DNA of 64,000 nt from positions 4,096,001-4,160,000 of the forward strand of contig NZ_JAUTAU010000001.1 in the NCBI RefSeq assembly GCF_030818775.1, read 5' to 3'. Positions 44,004 through 52,739 of the stretch are shown piece after piece (position 1 is the first letter of the stretch; each line of letters opens with the position of its first letter). The position numbers and the translations under genes are program-made. The notes below the pieces were generated by a model, which did no database searches, was not told where the DNA came from, and saw only the letters and a list, made by a program, of their open reading frames with translations. Origin of the DNA: Bacillus sp. SORGH_AS_0510 (GTDB lineage Bacteria; Bacillota; Bacilli; Bacillales; Cytobacillaceae).

Positions 44004-45464
44004 TCAGGTGCCACAAAACGTCTGATATGGACGTCCTGATGGTGTAGGCAGTGTGCAGTATTCAACCTGCTCAGGAGAGTGAGCGTAGGGTTTTGCTATC
44101 ACATGAAGAAGTTTATCCAGGACACTAAAATCACCCTGTTCTACCGCAGCTTCTAAAGCCTCTTCTACGCGGTGATTTCGCGGGATAACTCCTGGATTGC
44201 TTTTCATCATTAACTCATGTGAAGATTCTTTCGATTCCTGTTGTCTATCTAGTCTCGCCTGCCACTTTACATGCCATTGATTAAATTCTGGATCTACAAA
44301 CAGGGCATTATCTTTCTGTTTATCAAAGGTTAAAGCACTGAAGGTATTTGTAAAGTCTGCACGATGCTTTTCCATCAACTGAAGTAGTTCTTTCACTAAA
44401 GCCTCATCTTGTTCTTCTTCGTTAAAGATTCCCAGCTTCGCCCTCATTCCTAAGAGCCATGCTCCCTCAAATAACGCACCATATCCTGATAGGGCATTTT
44501 CAGCCATCTTCACAGCCTCATCTTGATTTTCATGCAAAAGCGCCAATAGTGACTCAGCAAATCGCGCTAGATTCCACACAGCAATATACGGCTGATTCCC
44601 ATAGGCATAACGACCTTCACGATCAATCGAACTAAATACGGTTGCAGGACTATATTCATCCATAAAAGCGCATGGACCATAGTCAATCGTTTCTCCGCTA
44701 ATGGCCATGTTATCGGTGTTCATCACTCCATGAATGAAGCCTACCAGCTGCCATTTAGCAATTAGAGCGGCCTGACGATTCATTACCTCTTTTAAAAACG
44801 AAAGGTATTTATTCTCATCATCTTCAATGTCAGGATAATGACGATTAATAGTATAATCAGCTAAAGCTTTTAAATCCTCCACTGTACCAAATCTTGCAGC
44901 ATATTGAAACGTACCAACACGAATATGACTGGCAGCTACACGGGTTAGAATAGCACCTGGTAGGACCGTTTCACGGTATACAGGTTCACCAGTTGTGACG
45001 ACAGCAAGACTTCTGGTTGTAGGAATACCAAGTGCATGCATCGCTTCGCTAATGATATATTCACGCAACATCGGTCCGAGTGCTGCTCGGCCATCACCAC
45101 CTCGAGAAAATGGCGTTCTTCCAGGCCCTTTAAGCTGAATATCCATTCTTTCATTTTCAGGAGTAATCTGTTCACCAAGCAACACAGCCCGGCCATCACC
45201 TAGCATTGTAAAATGACCAAATTGATGTCCTGCATAAGCTTGGGCAAGAGGTGAAGCTCCTTCGGGAATCTTATTACCTGCAAAAACGTCAATTCCATCC
45301 TCACTTTGCAAGGCCTGGACATTCAATCCTAGAGATTTAGCTAGGGAGCCATTTAGAATGACCAACTGCGGTGATTTTACTGGAGTTGGATTGGTGCTTT
45401 TATAAAAAGCTTCCGGCAGACGTGAATAACTATTGTCAAAGTTCCATCCTGGTTCTTTTATCAT
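44004..45464 (-). CDS. selO: Protein adenylyltransferase SelO (YdiU)
   Basis: A pseudokinase-fold enzyme that transfers AMP to Ser, Thr or Tyr of proteins in redox stress. The 486-residue length is standard. Landmarks are [39 protein letters not shown] and [20 protein letters not shown]. The C-terminus ends FCGT, placing a cysteine where some eukaryotic members have selenocysteine. It is monocistronic and lies just downstream of the histidine kinase gene with a separate start. Confidence 0.95.
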   Translation of the reverse strand: MIKEPGWNFDNSYSRLPEAFYKSTNPTPVKSPQLVILNGSLAKSLGLNVQALQSEDGIDVFAGNKIPEGASPLAQAYAGHQFGHFTMLGDGRAVLLGEQITPENERMDIQLKGPGRTPFSRGGDGRAALGPMLREYIISEAMHALGIPTTRSLAVVTTGEPVYRETVLPGAILTRVAASHIRVGTFQYAARFGTVEDLKALADYTINRHYPDIEDDENKYLSFLKEVMNRQAALIAKWQLVGFIHGVMNTDNMAISGETIDYGPCAFMDEYSPATVFSSIDREGRYAYGNQPYIAVWNLARFAESLLALLHENQDEAVKMAENALSGYGALFEGAWLLGMRAKLGIFNEEEQDEALVKELLQLMEKHRADFTNTFSALTFDKQKDNALFVDPEFNQWHVKWQARLDRQQESKESSHELMMKSNPGVIPRNHRVEEALEAAVEQGDFSVLDKLLHVIAKPYAHSPEQVEYCTLPTPSGRPYQTFCGT

Positions 45465-45486
45465 TGGGTCTCCTTTAATTCTTTAA

Positions 45487-46725
45487 TTATTTTAGAGGCA
45501 GTGTGACAAAAACATGTGTCCCTTCCCCACTATTACTCTTAACCCTAATTTTGCCTAAATGGGATTGAACAATCCATTCTGCTATCGAGAGCCCAAGACC
45601 TGAGCCCTCTAAATGACGGTTCCGTGATTTATCACCACGATAATATCGGTTAAAAATATACGGTAAATCATCCTTCGATATTCCAATCCCATTATCAAGT
45701 ATTTCGATTACTGCACGTGCGTTCTTAATACTTCCTTTAATAGATACAGAGCCGTTTTCCTTTGTGTATTTAATGGCATTATCAATTATAATAACAAACA
45801 GTTGTTTTAGTCTCTCTTTATCGCCGATCATCTGAATCGGAGCAATATCAGCTTCTAGGTGTACCCCTTTTAAAATCGCTAAGGCATTAAACCCTTTAGT
45901 GACTTGATGAATTATATCTTCTAGTTGAATGGTTTCATGAATCAACTGAAGTTGATTGGAATCAGATCTAGCCAGTGTGAGTAAATCTGAAGACATTTTG
46001 GATAAGTAGTTAATTTCTTGTATTGCCTGATGAATCGTCTCACTTTCCTGTTCAATTGTATTGTCTGGATGGCGAAATAAGCGTTCAAGATTTAGTTTCA
46101 TAACAGAAAGCGGGGTACGTAATTCATGTGAAGCATCTGCAACAAATTGTTGCTGCTTTTCCCAAGATAGTTTAATTGGTATTAAAGCTTTATTAGCTAA
46201 ATAGATTCCTGCAAGGATAGCAATAAAAACACTTAATATAGATCCAAAACCAATGACCATAAGCAAGTGAGATAACATTTCTTTTTCCCGTTTGAGGTTA
46301 TAGATCACTTGAATTTTTTGAACAGGTGCATAGTTTTTATTTTTTGAAATAGGTATTGTAATTAGCCTATAAGAATTCGCCCCAATGAACGTAGATTGCA
46401 GCTCTTTAGCATTTAAGAATTCAGCAAATCCTTCAGTGTCTTGCTTTGTAAAAGTGTTGGCAGGGATCTCTTTATTGAGTATTTGACCTTTCTCCCATAA
46501 TAAATAGACAAGACGATGATTTTCCTCACGCTCTTGGTTCAATTCCGTCCCCAATTTTTCCCTCTCTTGAAGTAAATGATTTTTCTTTTCTAAAAGATTG
46601 TTATCTACTTGATGGTACAAACTATAATGCGTATATAAATAAATCATGGCACCAAGGGAATTCTGGAGAATAAAGAAAACTAGTGAGTTTGTAATGACAA
46701 GACGGCGTTTTGTTGTGGTAAACAT
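45487..46725 (-). CDS. Sensor histidine kinase
   Basis: A 412-residue kinase with two membrane helices (about 10-32 and 152-177). They flank a 115-residue extracytoplasmic sensor region with a long coiled coil. The H-box is SHELRTPLSV with phosphorylated His200. The N-box is DNAIKYTKENG, and the G boxes are DNGIGISKDD and GSGLGLSIAEW. I see no clear HAMP domain. It overlaps no gene but follows the regulator by 6 bp. It closes the flavin-redox operon, so it may sense redox or ion state. Confidence 0.94.
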   Translation of the reverse strand: MFTTTKRRLVITNSLVFFILQNSLGAMIYLYTHYSLYHQVDNNLLEKKNHLLQEREKLGTELNQEREENHRLVYLLWEKGQILNKEIPANTFTKQDTEGFAEFLNAKELQSTFIGANSYRLITIPISKNKNYAPVQKIQVIYNLKREKEMLSHLLMVIGFGSILSVFIAILAGIYLANKALIPIKLSWEKQQQFVADASHELRTPLSVMKLNLERLFRHPDNTIEQESETIHQAIQEINYLSKMSSDLLTLARSDSNQLQLIHETIQLEDIIHQVTKGFNALAILKGVHLEADIAPIQMIGDKERLKQLFVIIIDNAIKYTKENGSVSIKGSIKNARAVIEILDNGIGISKDDLPYIFNRYYRGDKSRNRHLEGSGLGLSIAEWIVQSHLGKIRVKSNSGEGTHVFVTLPLK

Positions 46726-46731
46726 GTCTGA

Positions 46732-47403
46732 TTACTCCCTTGCCATATAGCCTACACCACGAATAGTCCGAATTAGCTTTTCATAACCAAATGGAGCTAA
46801 CTTTTTTCGCAAATAATGAATGTAAAGATCGACAATGGCATCTGTTGTTTCTGATTCTATCCCCCATACTCTTTCGAAAATCTGGTCTCTTGTTAAAATA
46901 TGTTCTTTATTTTGAATTAAATAATAGAGCAATTCATATTCTTTAATGGTTAATTTTAGACTTTCCTCTTTTATAAAACCTTCATGTTGGTTGGTATCAA
47001 GTAAAATCGGACCATAGGAAATTTTCCCTTCAACTCCTATTTTCCCTGACCTGCGGAGTAGCGACCTGATCCTTGCTAAAAACTCCTCCGTAGCAAAAGG
47101 TTTTACAATATAGTCATCCGCTCCAAAGTCTAACCCCTTTACTCGATCCTCAACCCGATCTTTTGCCGTCAGGAATAAAGTGGGGATTTGACATCCTTCA
47201 TGTTTTAACTTCTTGATTAATGTAAAACCATCCATTTTCGGTAGCATAATATCAAGTGTGAGCAAATCATATTCATAGGATGAAGCCATTAAGTAACCTT
47301 CCTCCCCATCTTCCGCTTGATCCACCTCGTAATGTTCTTCTTCTAGTATGGTAGTAATGATCCTTCTTAACGGTAAATCATCTTCGACGACCAACACACG
47401 CAT
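46732..47403 (-). CDS. Response regulator, OmpR/PhoB type
   Basis: A receiver domain (phosphorylated Asp51 in LTLDIMLPK, acidic pair EDD at residues 7-9) followed by a winged-helix DNA-binding domain (LLYYLIQNKEHILTRDQIFERVWG, ending RTIRGVGYMARE). The frame reaches TTG 47415, but GGAAG directly precedes that codon, so the ATG at 47403 (223 residues) fits better. It pairs with the kinase downstream. It is transcribed 73 bp after the RnfD-like gene. Confidence 0.93.
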   Translation of the reverse strand: MRVLVVEDDLPLRRIITTILEEEHYEVDQAEDGEEGYLMASSYEYDLLTLDIMLPKMDGFTLIKKLKHEGCQIPTLFLTAKDRVEDRVKGLDFGADDYIVKPFATEEFLARIRSLLRRSGKIGVEGKISYGPILLDTNQHEGFIKEESLKLTIKEYELLYYLIQNKEHILTRDQIFERVWGIESETTDAIVDLYIHYLRKKLAPFGYEKLIRTIRGVGYMARE

Positions 47404-47476
47404 TTTTTTCGCCAACTTCCTTTTTAATTGAGTATACTATTCTCGAACTCCAAGCCTCAATTTAATATGAAGATTT

Positions 47477-48307
47477 TTATTTATATAGCGCTCTTTGAGA
47501 ATTTTTTATTCGCCGTTGTTTAAGTTCAGCAACCTTCATTACTGACCGTTTATTCCAATAATTATATAAATTCCCCATAAATAGGCCGAAAAATAAATAA
47601 GTTAAACCTCCAAACATTCCATAAACAACAATACCTGAAATGGCTGAAATAACACCAAACAAGATCTGGTTCTTATATTTAGCAGGTGAAGTTGGAGGAT
47701 CGGTAAGCATAAAAAATCCAAAAAACACTGTGGCATTGATAAAGGGTGGGCGAAGTGCATCGACTGCATAACCAACTTGAAAATATCCCATGAAAAATAA
47801 CAGCACAAAAAAGGTCCCCAAGAAAGCAAAAACTTGAGGGAATTTATTCACACGATCGGTAACAATATAACCGCCAATCAGCAGAACCACCATTAGCCAT
47901 GATGGTAAATCCCCAAACGCTCCCCACCAACTCTGGCCTGCATGAAAAATAAAAACTGATACTAATAATCCTAGAGCTGCTGGGTTAAATATCGGTTTCT
48001 TTTTAAATATCAAAAGATGTTTAGACAGGATGGCGGTAGCAGCCGTTCCTACCACATACAGCCATGGAGTTGTTATACTCAAAACCAACGAAATAATTAA
48101 ACCAGTAATAATGGCTCCATCATTGCTACTTTTTCGATTAGTTATTTTGACATAGAAGAACTCTATAATAAATGCTGAAACAACGGCAATAAGAGCATTT
48201 TGAATCCCCATGATTGTTTTGTATCCGATTGATGCGATAAGTAAATATGTTATCAAACTTATTGTGACATATCCTTTTGGTGTTTTCATCCATTTAACAG
48301 TTCCCAT
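47477..48307 (-). CDS. RnfD/NqrB-like membrane electron-transfer subunit
   Basis: A 276-residue protein with about nine membrane helices, of the NqrB/RnfD/RsxD family. Subunits of this family carry flavins and move electrons across the membrane. Landmarks are FNPAALGLLVSVFIF, VTDRVNKFPQVFAFLGTF and FFMLTDPPTSP. No NqrB-type flavinylated SGATxS is seen in this protein. The ATG follows the apbE stop directly (TAA then ATG) with GGAGG upstream. It probably carries electrons to the flavinylated lipid-side protein encoded two genes upstream. Confidence 0.85.
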   Translation of the reverse strand: MGTVKWMKTPKGYVTISLITYLLIASIGYKTIMGIQNALIAVVSAFIIEFFYVKITNRKSSNDGAIITGLIISLVLSITTPWLYVVGTAATAILSKHLLIFKKKPIFNPAALGLLVSVFIFHAGQSWWGAFGDLPSWLMVVLLIGGYIVTDRVNKFPQVFAFLGTFFVLLFFMGYFQVGYAVDALRPPFINATVFFGFFMLTDPPTSPAKYKNQILFGVISAISGIVVYGMFGGLTYLFFGLFMGNLYNYWNKRSVMKVAELKQRRIKNSQRALYK

Positions 48308-49189
48308 TTACATTCCTCCAAACCTGATTATCTTTAACTCAGGTGTGATCAGCATGCCCTTAAGATTTAGTTCGTCCATAATCTCTTTCCCCTTTTCTTC
48401 ACCTAGTAGGAATGCTACAGTTGAAAAAGCATCAGCCATCATCGCAAAAGGAGCAACAATGCTACTGCTTACCAAATGATTGGGTGAAGATTTCGTGTTT
48501 GGATTCACAATGTGATGTAGACTTGAAATTGTTTGATTTTTTCGCTCATAACTTCCAGATGTACAGATTGCCTCATTGGAAAGGTTAATTGTTTCAACCA
48601 GGAGTTCCCTTCGATACGGATGCTGGATTCCTATCTCCCACGTGTTTCCCTTTTCATTCAGTCCACCAGCAAATATATCACCGCCAGCGTTGATGACAAA
48701 TCCTTCGAAATCTATTAGTTCTCGAGCGGCTAAGTCGATCGCAAATCCCTTTGCTACTGCGCCTAAATCGATCACTAAAGGTTTCATTATTGTTAAAGTC
48801 CTTGTTGCTTGGCTTAATAAAATATCCTGATAAGTAACTGTTTCAGCAGAAGGACTATGGATCATCGCACCTGTTAAATAATGACGATTAAATCCGTATT
48901 CCTCCATCACCTTTCCTACTGAAGGATCAAATATTCCATTCGTCATATTAGCTATTTGAAGAGCAAAGTTAAGCGGTTCGAACAGATACGGACTAATTTC
49001 AACCGGCCTGCCGACATTTTGACAAGCTTTCATTAATTCACTTGAAGGACTAAATCGGCTACATGCTTCTTCCACTCGTTGAAATGCAAGAAACGCACGA
49101 TTTATTATCGCTTCTGCTTCTTTTTCTTCTTTCCGCGTCACAACCTGTATATCTACCACGGTATCCATATATAATTTTGATATTCTCAT
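48308..49189 (-). CDS. apbE: FAD:protein FMN transferase ApbE
   Basis: Covalently attaches FMN from FAD to a threonine of an exported target protein. The 293-residue enzyme shows the magnesium/FAD features DLGAVAKGFAIDLAARE and VINAGGDIFAGG, with MDTVVDIQV near the start and VAPFAMMADAFSTVAFLLG toward the end. There is no lipobox, so it may act on the inner side or be anchored otherwise. It lies between its likely target (FMN-binding protein) and the membrane partner, separated by 3 bp and 0 bp, which supports one functional unit. Confidence 0.94.
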   Translation of the reverse strand: MRISKLYMDTVVDIQVVTRKEEKEAEAIINRAFLAFQRVEEACSRFSPSSELMKACQNVGRPVEISPYLFEPLNFALQIANMTNGIFDPSVGKVMEEYGFNRHYLTGAMIHSPSAETVTYQDILLSQATRTLTIMKPLVIDLGAVAKGFAIDLAARELIDFEGFVINAGGDIFAGGLNEKGNTWEIGIQHPYRRELLVETINLSNEAICTSGSYERKNQTISSLHHIVNPNTKSSPNHLVSSSIVAPFAMMADAFSTVAFLLGEEKGKEIMDELNLKGMLITPELKIIRFGGM

Positions 49190-49192
49190 AGC

Positions 49193-49654
49193 TTACCCCA
49201 CTGTATTTAATGCTTGATTAAGGGCATCTTGAACGGCATCCTCAAATGCTTGCGTACTATAGGTTGCACCTGAAACATTTATTACCTGTGCACTCTGACT
49301 CTTCAAGACTTCATCAGGTAGCCCCACAACATCATCTTCCGAGTAATGCATAGCAAAATCGCTTATTTTAACATCAGTAATCTTATCGTTTTGAATGGAT
49401 ACAGTAACAGCAATAGAACCCCGCCTATTCATCCCTGTACCTGTAAACGTACCATCTTTATATAGTTTATTTTTTTGAGTATCGCTAACCGAAACACCAT
49501 TTGTTGCTTTATTATTCGTTTGTATGTTTTTCGCCACTTGATGAATAGGCTGTTCATTGCTTACTTGCTTTTCCGTAGTTAAATAACCAGCAGAATAAAC
49601 AGCTGCAACTGCCGTGGAACAAAGAACGATCCATTTTTTGTCTATTTTTTTCAT
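49193..49654 (-). CDS. FMN-binding domain protein, likely flavinylated
   Basis: A 153-residue protein with an N-terminal membrane anchor (residues 7-25), a short Asn/Thr-rich linker and an FMN-binding (RnfG/NqrC-like) domain. The ApbE recognition motif is SGATYST at 128-134, with Thr131 the predicted flavin attachment site. The domain lies outside the membrane by topology. The ATG at 49654 has AGGAGGG 7 nt upstream. First gene of the operon. Confidence 0.9.
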   Translation of the reverse strand: MKKIDKKWIVLCSTAVAAVYSAGYLTTEKQVSNEQPIHQVAKNIQTNNKATNGVSVSDTQKNKLYKDGTFTGTGMNRRGSIAVTVSIQNDKITDVKISDFAMHYSEDDVVGLPDEVLKSQSAQVINVSGATYSTQAFEDAVQDALNQALNTVG

Positions 49655-49733
49655 AAAGAATCCCTCCTGCAACATCTCAATCCTCATTCCACAACAGTTT
49701 ATCTTATCATTCTTAGAATTTTATTTGAAAAAG

Positions 49734-49765
49734 AAAGGAACCTCCAAAAGTTTGGTGGTTCCTTT
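49734..49765 (-). terminator. Terminator after the YgjP-like gene
   Basis: AAAGGAACCTCCAAA pairs with TTTGGTGGTTCCTTT (one mismatch). T-rich sequence follows on the minus strand. Confidence 0.75.
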
Positions 49766-49846
49766 CCTCATTAATAAATCTGACCGAAAGAACTTTACCG
49801 ACAGTTCCCCATGATCCCTCATATTTAGATTTGCTAAAACAAATTA

Positions 49847-50554
49847 CTATACAGTCATTTTCCAGTTCGATAAGGCTAACCAGTTTTCTTTTTCCTTATA
49901 ATCAGGCATTATTTTTCCAACTAGCCGCCAAAAGGAGCGGTCATGATTTAAATGGACCATGTGACACATTTCATGAACGACAACATAATCAATTACACTT
50001 TGAGGGGCCATAGCCAGCCTCCAATTAAAGGTTAAATGATGCTTTGAATCACAGGTTCCCCATGTTTTTTGATTATCTGTAATCCGAATAGAACGTGGCT
50101 TTGTTTTAAAGTAACTTTGATACGAGGAAATACTCTTCTCAACTAATGCCTTACACTGTTGATAATAAAATCGTTTTAATGCATGTTTAATTTTCTCATC
50201 CTCAGGGTATTTCACATATATAACTAATTGTTTTCCCTCAAATTTAACGTAATCTTGTTCAATGGTATTGTCTTGAAATATCTGTATGGGTAGAGTGTTT
50301 CCTAAAAAAAGAAAACTCTCACCATGCTCATATACTTTTTCCAATGGTCCTTGCAGCCTCTCTTTCATTTCTTTTACTTTAAGCTGAAGCTGCTCCCAAT
50401 GGGTTTCTAATAATTGAATAACCTTTTCATCTGGTGTTCCTTTCGGTGCCTGTACTTCAATATTCCCATAGCCGTCTATTGTAACAGCGATGGAAGTTCG
50501 GTTTTTGTACTTGATTTCAAAAAAGATGGTTTCTCCAGAGTATGTGTGTATCAT
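49847..50554 (-). CDS. YgjP-like zinc metallopeptidase (SprT/DUF45)
   Basis: A 235-residue cytoplasmic protein with the zinc motif HEMCH in VVHEMCHMVHLNHDRSFW and the supporting residues NWRLAMAPQSVIDYVV. The N-terminal half is beta-rich (Tyr/Gly-rich). It is a M48-related peptidase family; the substrate is unknown. It ends at a terminator. The start ATG has AGGTGAAG upstream. It is monocistronic. Confidence 0.87.
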   Translation of the reverse strand: MIHTYSGETIFFEIKYKNRTSIAVTIDGYGNIEVQAPKGTPDEKVIQLLETHWEQLQLKVKEMKERLQGPLEKVYEHGESFLFLGNTLPIQIFQDNTIEQDYVKFEGKQLVIYVKYPEDEKIKHALKRFYYQQCKALVEKSISSYQSYFKTKPRSIRITDNQKTWGTCDSKHHLTFNWRLAMAPQSVIDYVVVHEMCHMVHLNHDRSFWRLVGKIMPDYKEKENWLALSNWKMTV

Positions 50555-50589
50555 AACTTCACCTATTTTACATTTCTTTAATAAATAAT

Positions 50590-50613
50590 GCCTGTCCCCC
50601 TAAAGGAACAGGC
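50590..50613 (-). terminator. Terminator after the NlpC/P60 gene
   Basis: GCCTGTTCC / GGGACAGGC type stem with a short TTTAGG loop, then ATTATTTATT on the minus strand. Confidence 0.7.
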
Positions 50614-50661
50614 ACTGCATTTATAAGCTATATTAGATTACTGCTTTAAATTTTTCAAGAT

Positions 50662-51810
50662 TTAAGGTAGAACTCTAGCAGCACTAGTGAATTTTGCTGG
50701 ATTATAAGTTGCGATCTTTACTACATCACCTGTTTGTGGTGCATGAATATATTGTCCGTTTCCGATATAAATACCGACATGGTATGCAGGTGAACCTCTG
50801 AATACTAAGTCTCCTGGTTGTACTTGACTTGGAGAAATTCTCATTCCAACTCTTTGCTGATCACGTGACACCCTTGGAAGACTGATACCGACTTGACGGA
50901 ACACATAGCTTGTGAATCCTGAACAATCAAAGCCGCTCGGTGTTGTTCCACCCCATACATAAGGAACGCCTAGATAATTTTTTGCAATAGCAATGACATT
51001 ACTTGCTGTTGCAGAAGTCGTTTCATTAGATACATTTACCGATGGAGATGGAGTTGATTTAGAAGAATGGCTTCCTCCGGATTGTCTTTGAGTAGCCTGC
51101 TGCGCTAATTGAGCTTGACGGCGTGCCTCTTCCTGCGCACGTTTTTGAGCCTCTTCTTGTGCCTGCTTTTGAGCTAATTGGTCTTTTTGACTTTGTAAAG
51201 CGCTTTGTGCAGTGGCTAATTCAGTTTGGATCTCAGCCTTAGCTACTTGGATCAGTTTTTGTTCAGAAGCCAATTCATTTTGGCTCTTTTTTAATTGATT
51301 ATACTCATCGTGTAATTTTTCCTCTGCATCTTTTAACGCCTGTTCTTTTTCATTTAAGCCGTTTAATAACGCTGTATCACTTTCCATAATACTAGAGATC
51401 GCAGTAAAACGAGTTAGAAACTCAGAAATGTTATTAGATGAAAGTAATAGTTCTGCATATGTAACAATTGACTGTTTTCCTTCAGCTTGGATGCTCTTTA
51501 AACGTTCAGAGTAAATTTCTTTGTGTGCTTCTAAGGACGCTTTAGCTTCTTCAATATTCGCTTGGGTTTGTTCAATTTTCCCTTGTTGCGTCTTGATTTG
51601 ACTATTAAGTTTTTCACTTTTTTCCATTGATTGGCTTATACGATCGTCTAATTGTTGAATTTTGGTTTCAAAGTTATCGATTTGATCTTCCGTTGCACTG
51701 ATTTGACCTTGAATTGCTGATGTTTCTGGACTTGCAAAAGTAGGTGACGCTTGAATGGTAGTGGCAAGAATGGCAGCTGTTACTGTATATTTAAATAGTT
51801 TTTTAAACAT
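50662..51810 (-). CDS. CwlO-like NlpC/P60 peptidoglycan hydrolase
   Basis: A secreted D,L-endopeptidase of 382 residues. It has a signal peptide (residues 1-26, ending TFAS), then two coiled-coil stretches (about 35-115 and 155-240) that end in a Gln/Ala/Arg-rich run. A Ser/Pro linker follows, then a C-terminal NlpC/P60 domain (270-382). The catalytic residues are Cys296 (FDCSGFTSYVF), His344 (AYHVGIYIG) and His356 (IHAP). The layout matches CwlO and PcsB, which act in cell elongation with FtsEX. A WalR-type box lies about 100 bp upstream. Confidence 0.93.
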   Translation of the reverse strand: MFKKLFKYTVTAAILATTIQASPTFASPETSAIQGQISATEDQIDNFETKIQQLDDRISQSMEKSEKLNSQIKTQQGKIEQTQANIEEAKASLEAHKEIYSERLKSIQAEGKQSIVTYAELLLSSNNISEFLTRFTAISSIMESDTALLNGLNEKEQALKDAEEKLHDEYNQLKKSQNELASEQKLIQVAKAEIQTELATAQSALQSQKDQLAQKQAQEEAQKRAQEEARRQAQLAQQATQRQSGGSHSSKSTPSPSVNVSNETTSATASNVIAIAKNYLGVPYVWGGTTPSGFDCSGFTSYVFRQVGISLPRVSRDQQRVGMRISPSQVQPGDLVFRGSPAYHVGIYIGNGQYIHAPQTGDVVKIATYNPAKFTSAARVLP

Positions 51811-51907
51811 TATATTATCTCCTCTTGTATCCTATCATTTTTTCAGACTACTAAGATATTACTAGTTTATATTCCAAATGGACTAAAAACAATGGAATCG
51901 GGAGGAA

Positions 51908-51924
51908 TGTAATATAATTGTAAT
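51908..51924 (+). promoter_or_regulatory. Candidate WalR box
   Basis: TGTAAT-ATAAT-TGTAAT is a perfect match to TGTWAH-N5-TGTWAH. It lies about 98 bp upstream of the NlpC/P60 start, but in the opposite orientation to the gene. WalKR controls cwlO in B. subtilis, so control here is plausible. Confidence 0.5.
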
Positions 51925-52134
51925 TTTATGTAGAATAATCTGACAAAATTGTCGACTGAAAATGTCTATTTGTTGAAAAATATTGGAGGATATGAGAAAT
52001 ATGCGGAATTCTATCATTATGATAATTGACTACTTATAAGAGGAGATTTTACCAATGGGTAATTAGAACTATACACATAGATTGATAGTAAAATTTTCTA
52101 ATATAGAAAAAGTTATACTTCCTCCAAAACGAAA

Positions 52135-52168
52135 AAAGGCAACACCTATAAAGAGGTAAATTGCCTTT
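52135..52168 (-). terminator. Terminator after the VOC gene
   Basis: AAAGGCAA / TTGCCTTT with an inner ACCT / AGGT stem, and TTTTTT on the minus strand. The 320 bp between this site and the NlpC/P60 start (51811-52134) hold only the WalR box and AT-rich sequence. Confidence 0.8.
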
Positions 52169-52179
52169 CATTTTTTTAC

Positions 52180-52575
52180 CTATTTTGCATTCACATCGGG
52201 TTGATGAATTCCAAAAATATTGCCTTCGGTATCAATAAAGTATCCTTGCCATGCCATACCAGGAAGGGCATACTTTGGCATCGCCACCTTACCGCCATGT
52301 TCAAGAATCTTAGCTTCTGTTTGATCGTAATTTTCTACTCCCATTGTACAAGCATATCCGTTTAAAGCTTGGTTTGTTTCCGGAGGTGCACTTTGGCGCT
52401 GCATCAGAGCACCATTGATTCCTGGTTCAATTTCATCCCCAGTCACTGCTCCAAAATAAGGCATACCCGCATACTCACTCCAATCCTGAAACGACCATCC
52501 GAATACTTCACCATAAAAATTCTTTGCCCGGTCCATGTTATCCACATGAATTTCGAAATGTACTAATCTCCCCAT
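52180..52575 (-). CDS. VOC family (glyoxalase-like) protein
   Basis: A 131-residue protein of the vicinal oxygen chelate superfamily: MGRLVHFEIHVDNMDRAKNFY at the start, then EPGINGALMQR, and GNIFGIHQPD near the end. Its metal and substrate are unclear; it could be an antibiotic-resistance-like or degradative enzyme. AGGAGG lies 5 nt before the ATG at 52575; the ATG at 52578 is too close. Confidence 0.88.
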   Translation of the reverse strand: MGRLVHFEIHVDNMDRAKNFYGEVFGWSFQDWSEYAGMPYFGAVTGDEIEPGINGALMQRQSAPPETNQALNGYACTMGVENYDQTEAKILEHGGKVAMPKYALPGMAWQGYFIDTEGNIFGIHQPDVNAK

Positions 52576-52697
52576 CATTACCTCCTATTTTTCACTAGAT
52601 TGAACTATTTCTAAGTTGCTTTTCAACTGTTAGTAGAATTCTTTCACACTTTTCTATTATAGGATATTTTATGGGAATAAATTCCGTCAACAATAAA

Positions 52698-52733
52698 AAA
52701 GGCAGTCACCTTATTTGAATAGGGACTGCCTTT
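52698..52733 (-). terminator. Terminator after the MMPL gene
   Basis: AAAGGCAGTC / GACTGCCTTT around a 14-nt loop, with T-rich sequence on the minus strand. Confidence 0.75.
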
Positions 52734-52739
52734 TACGTT

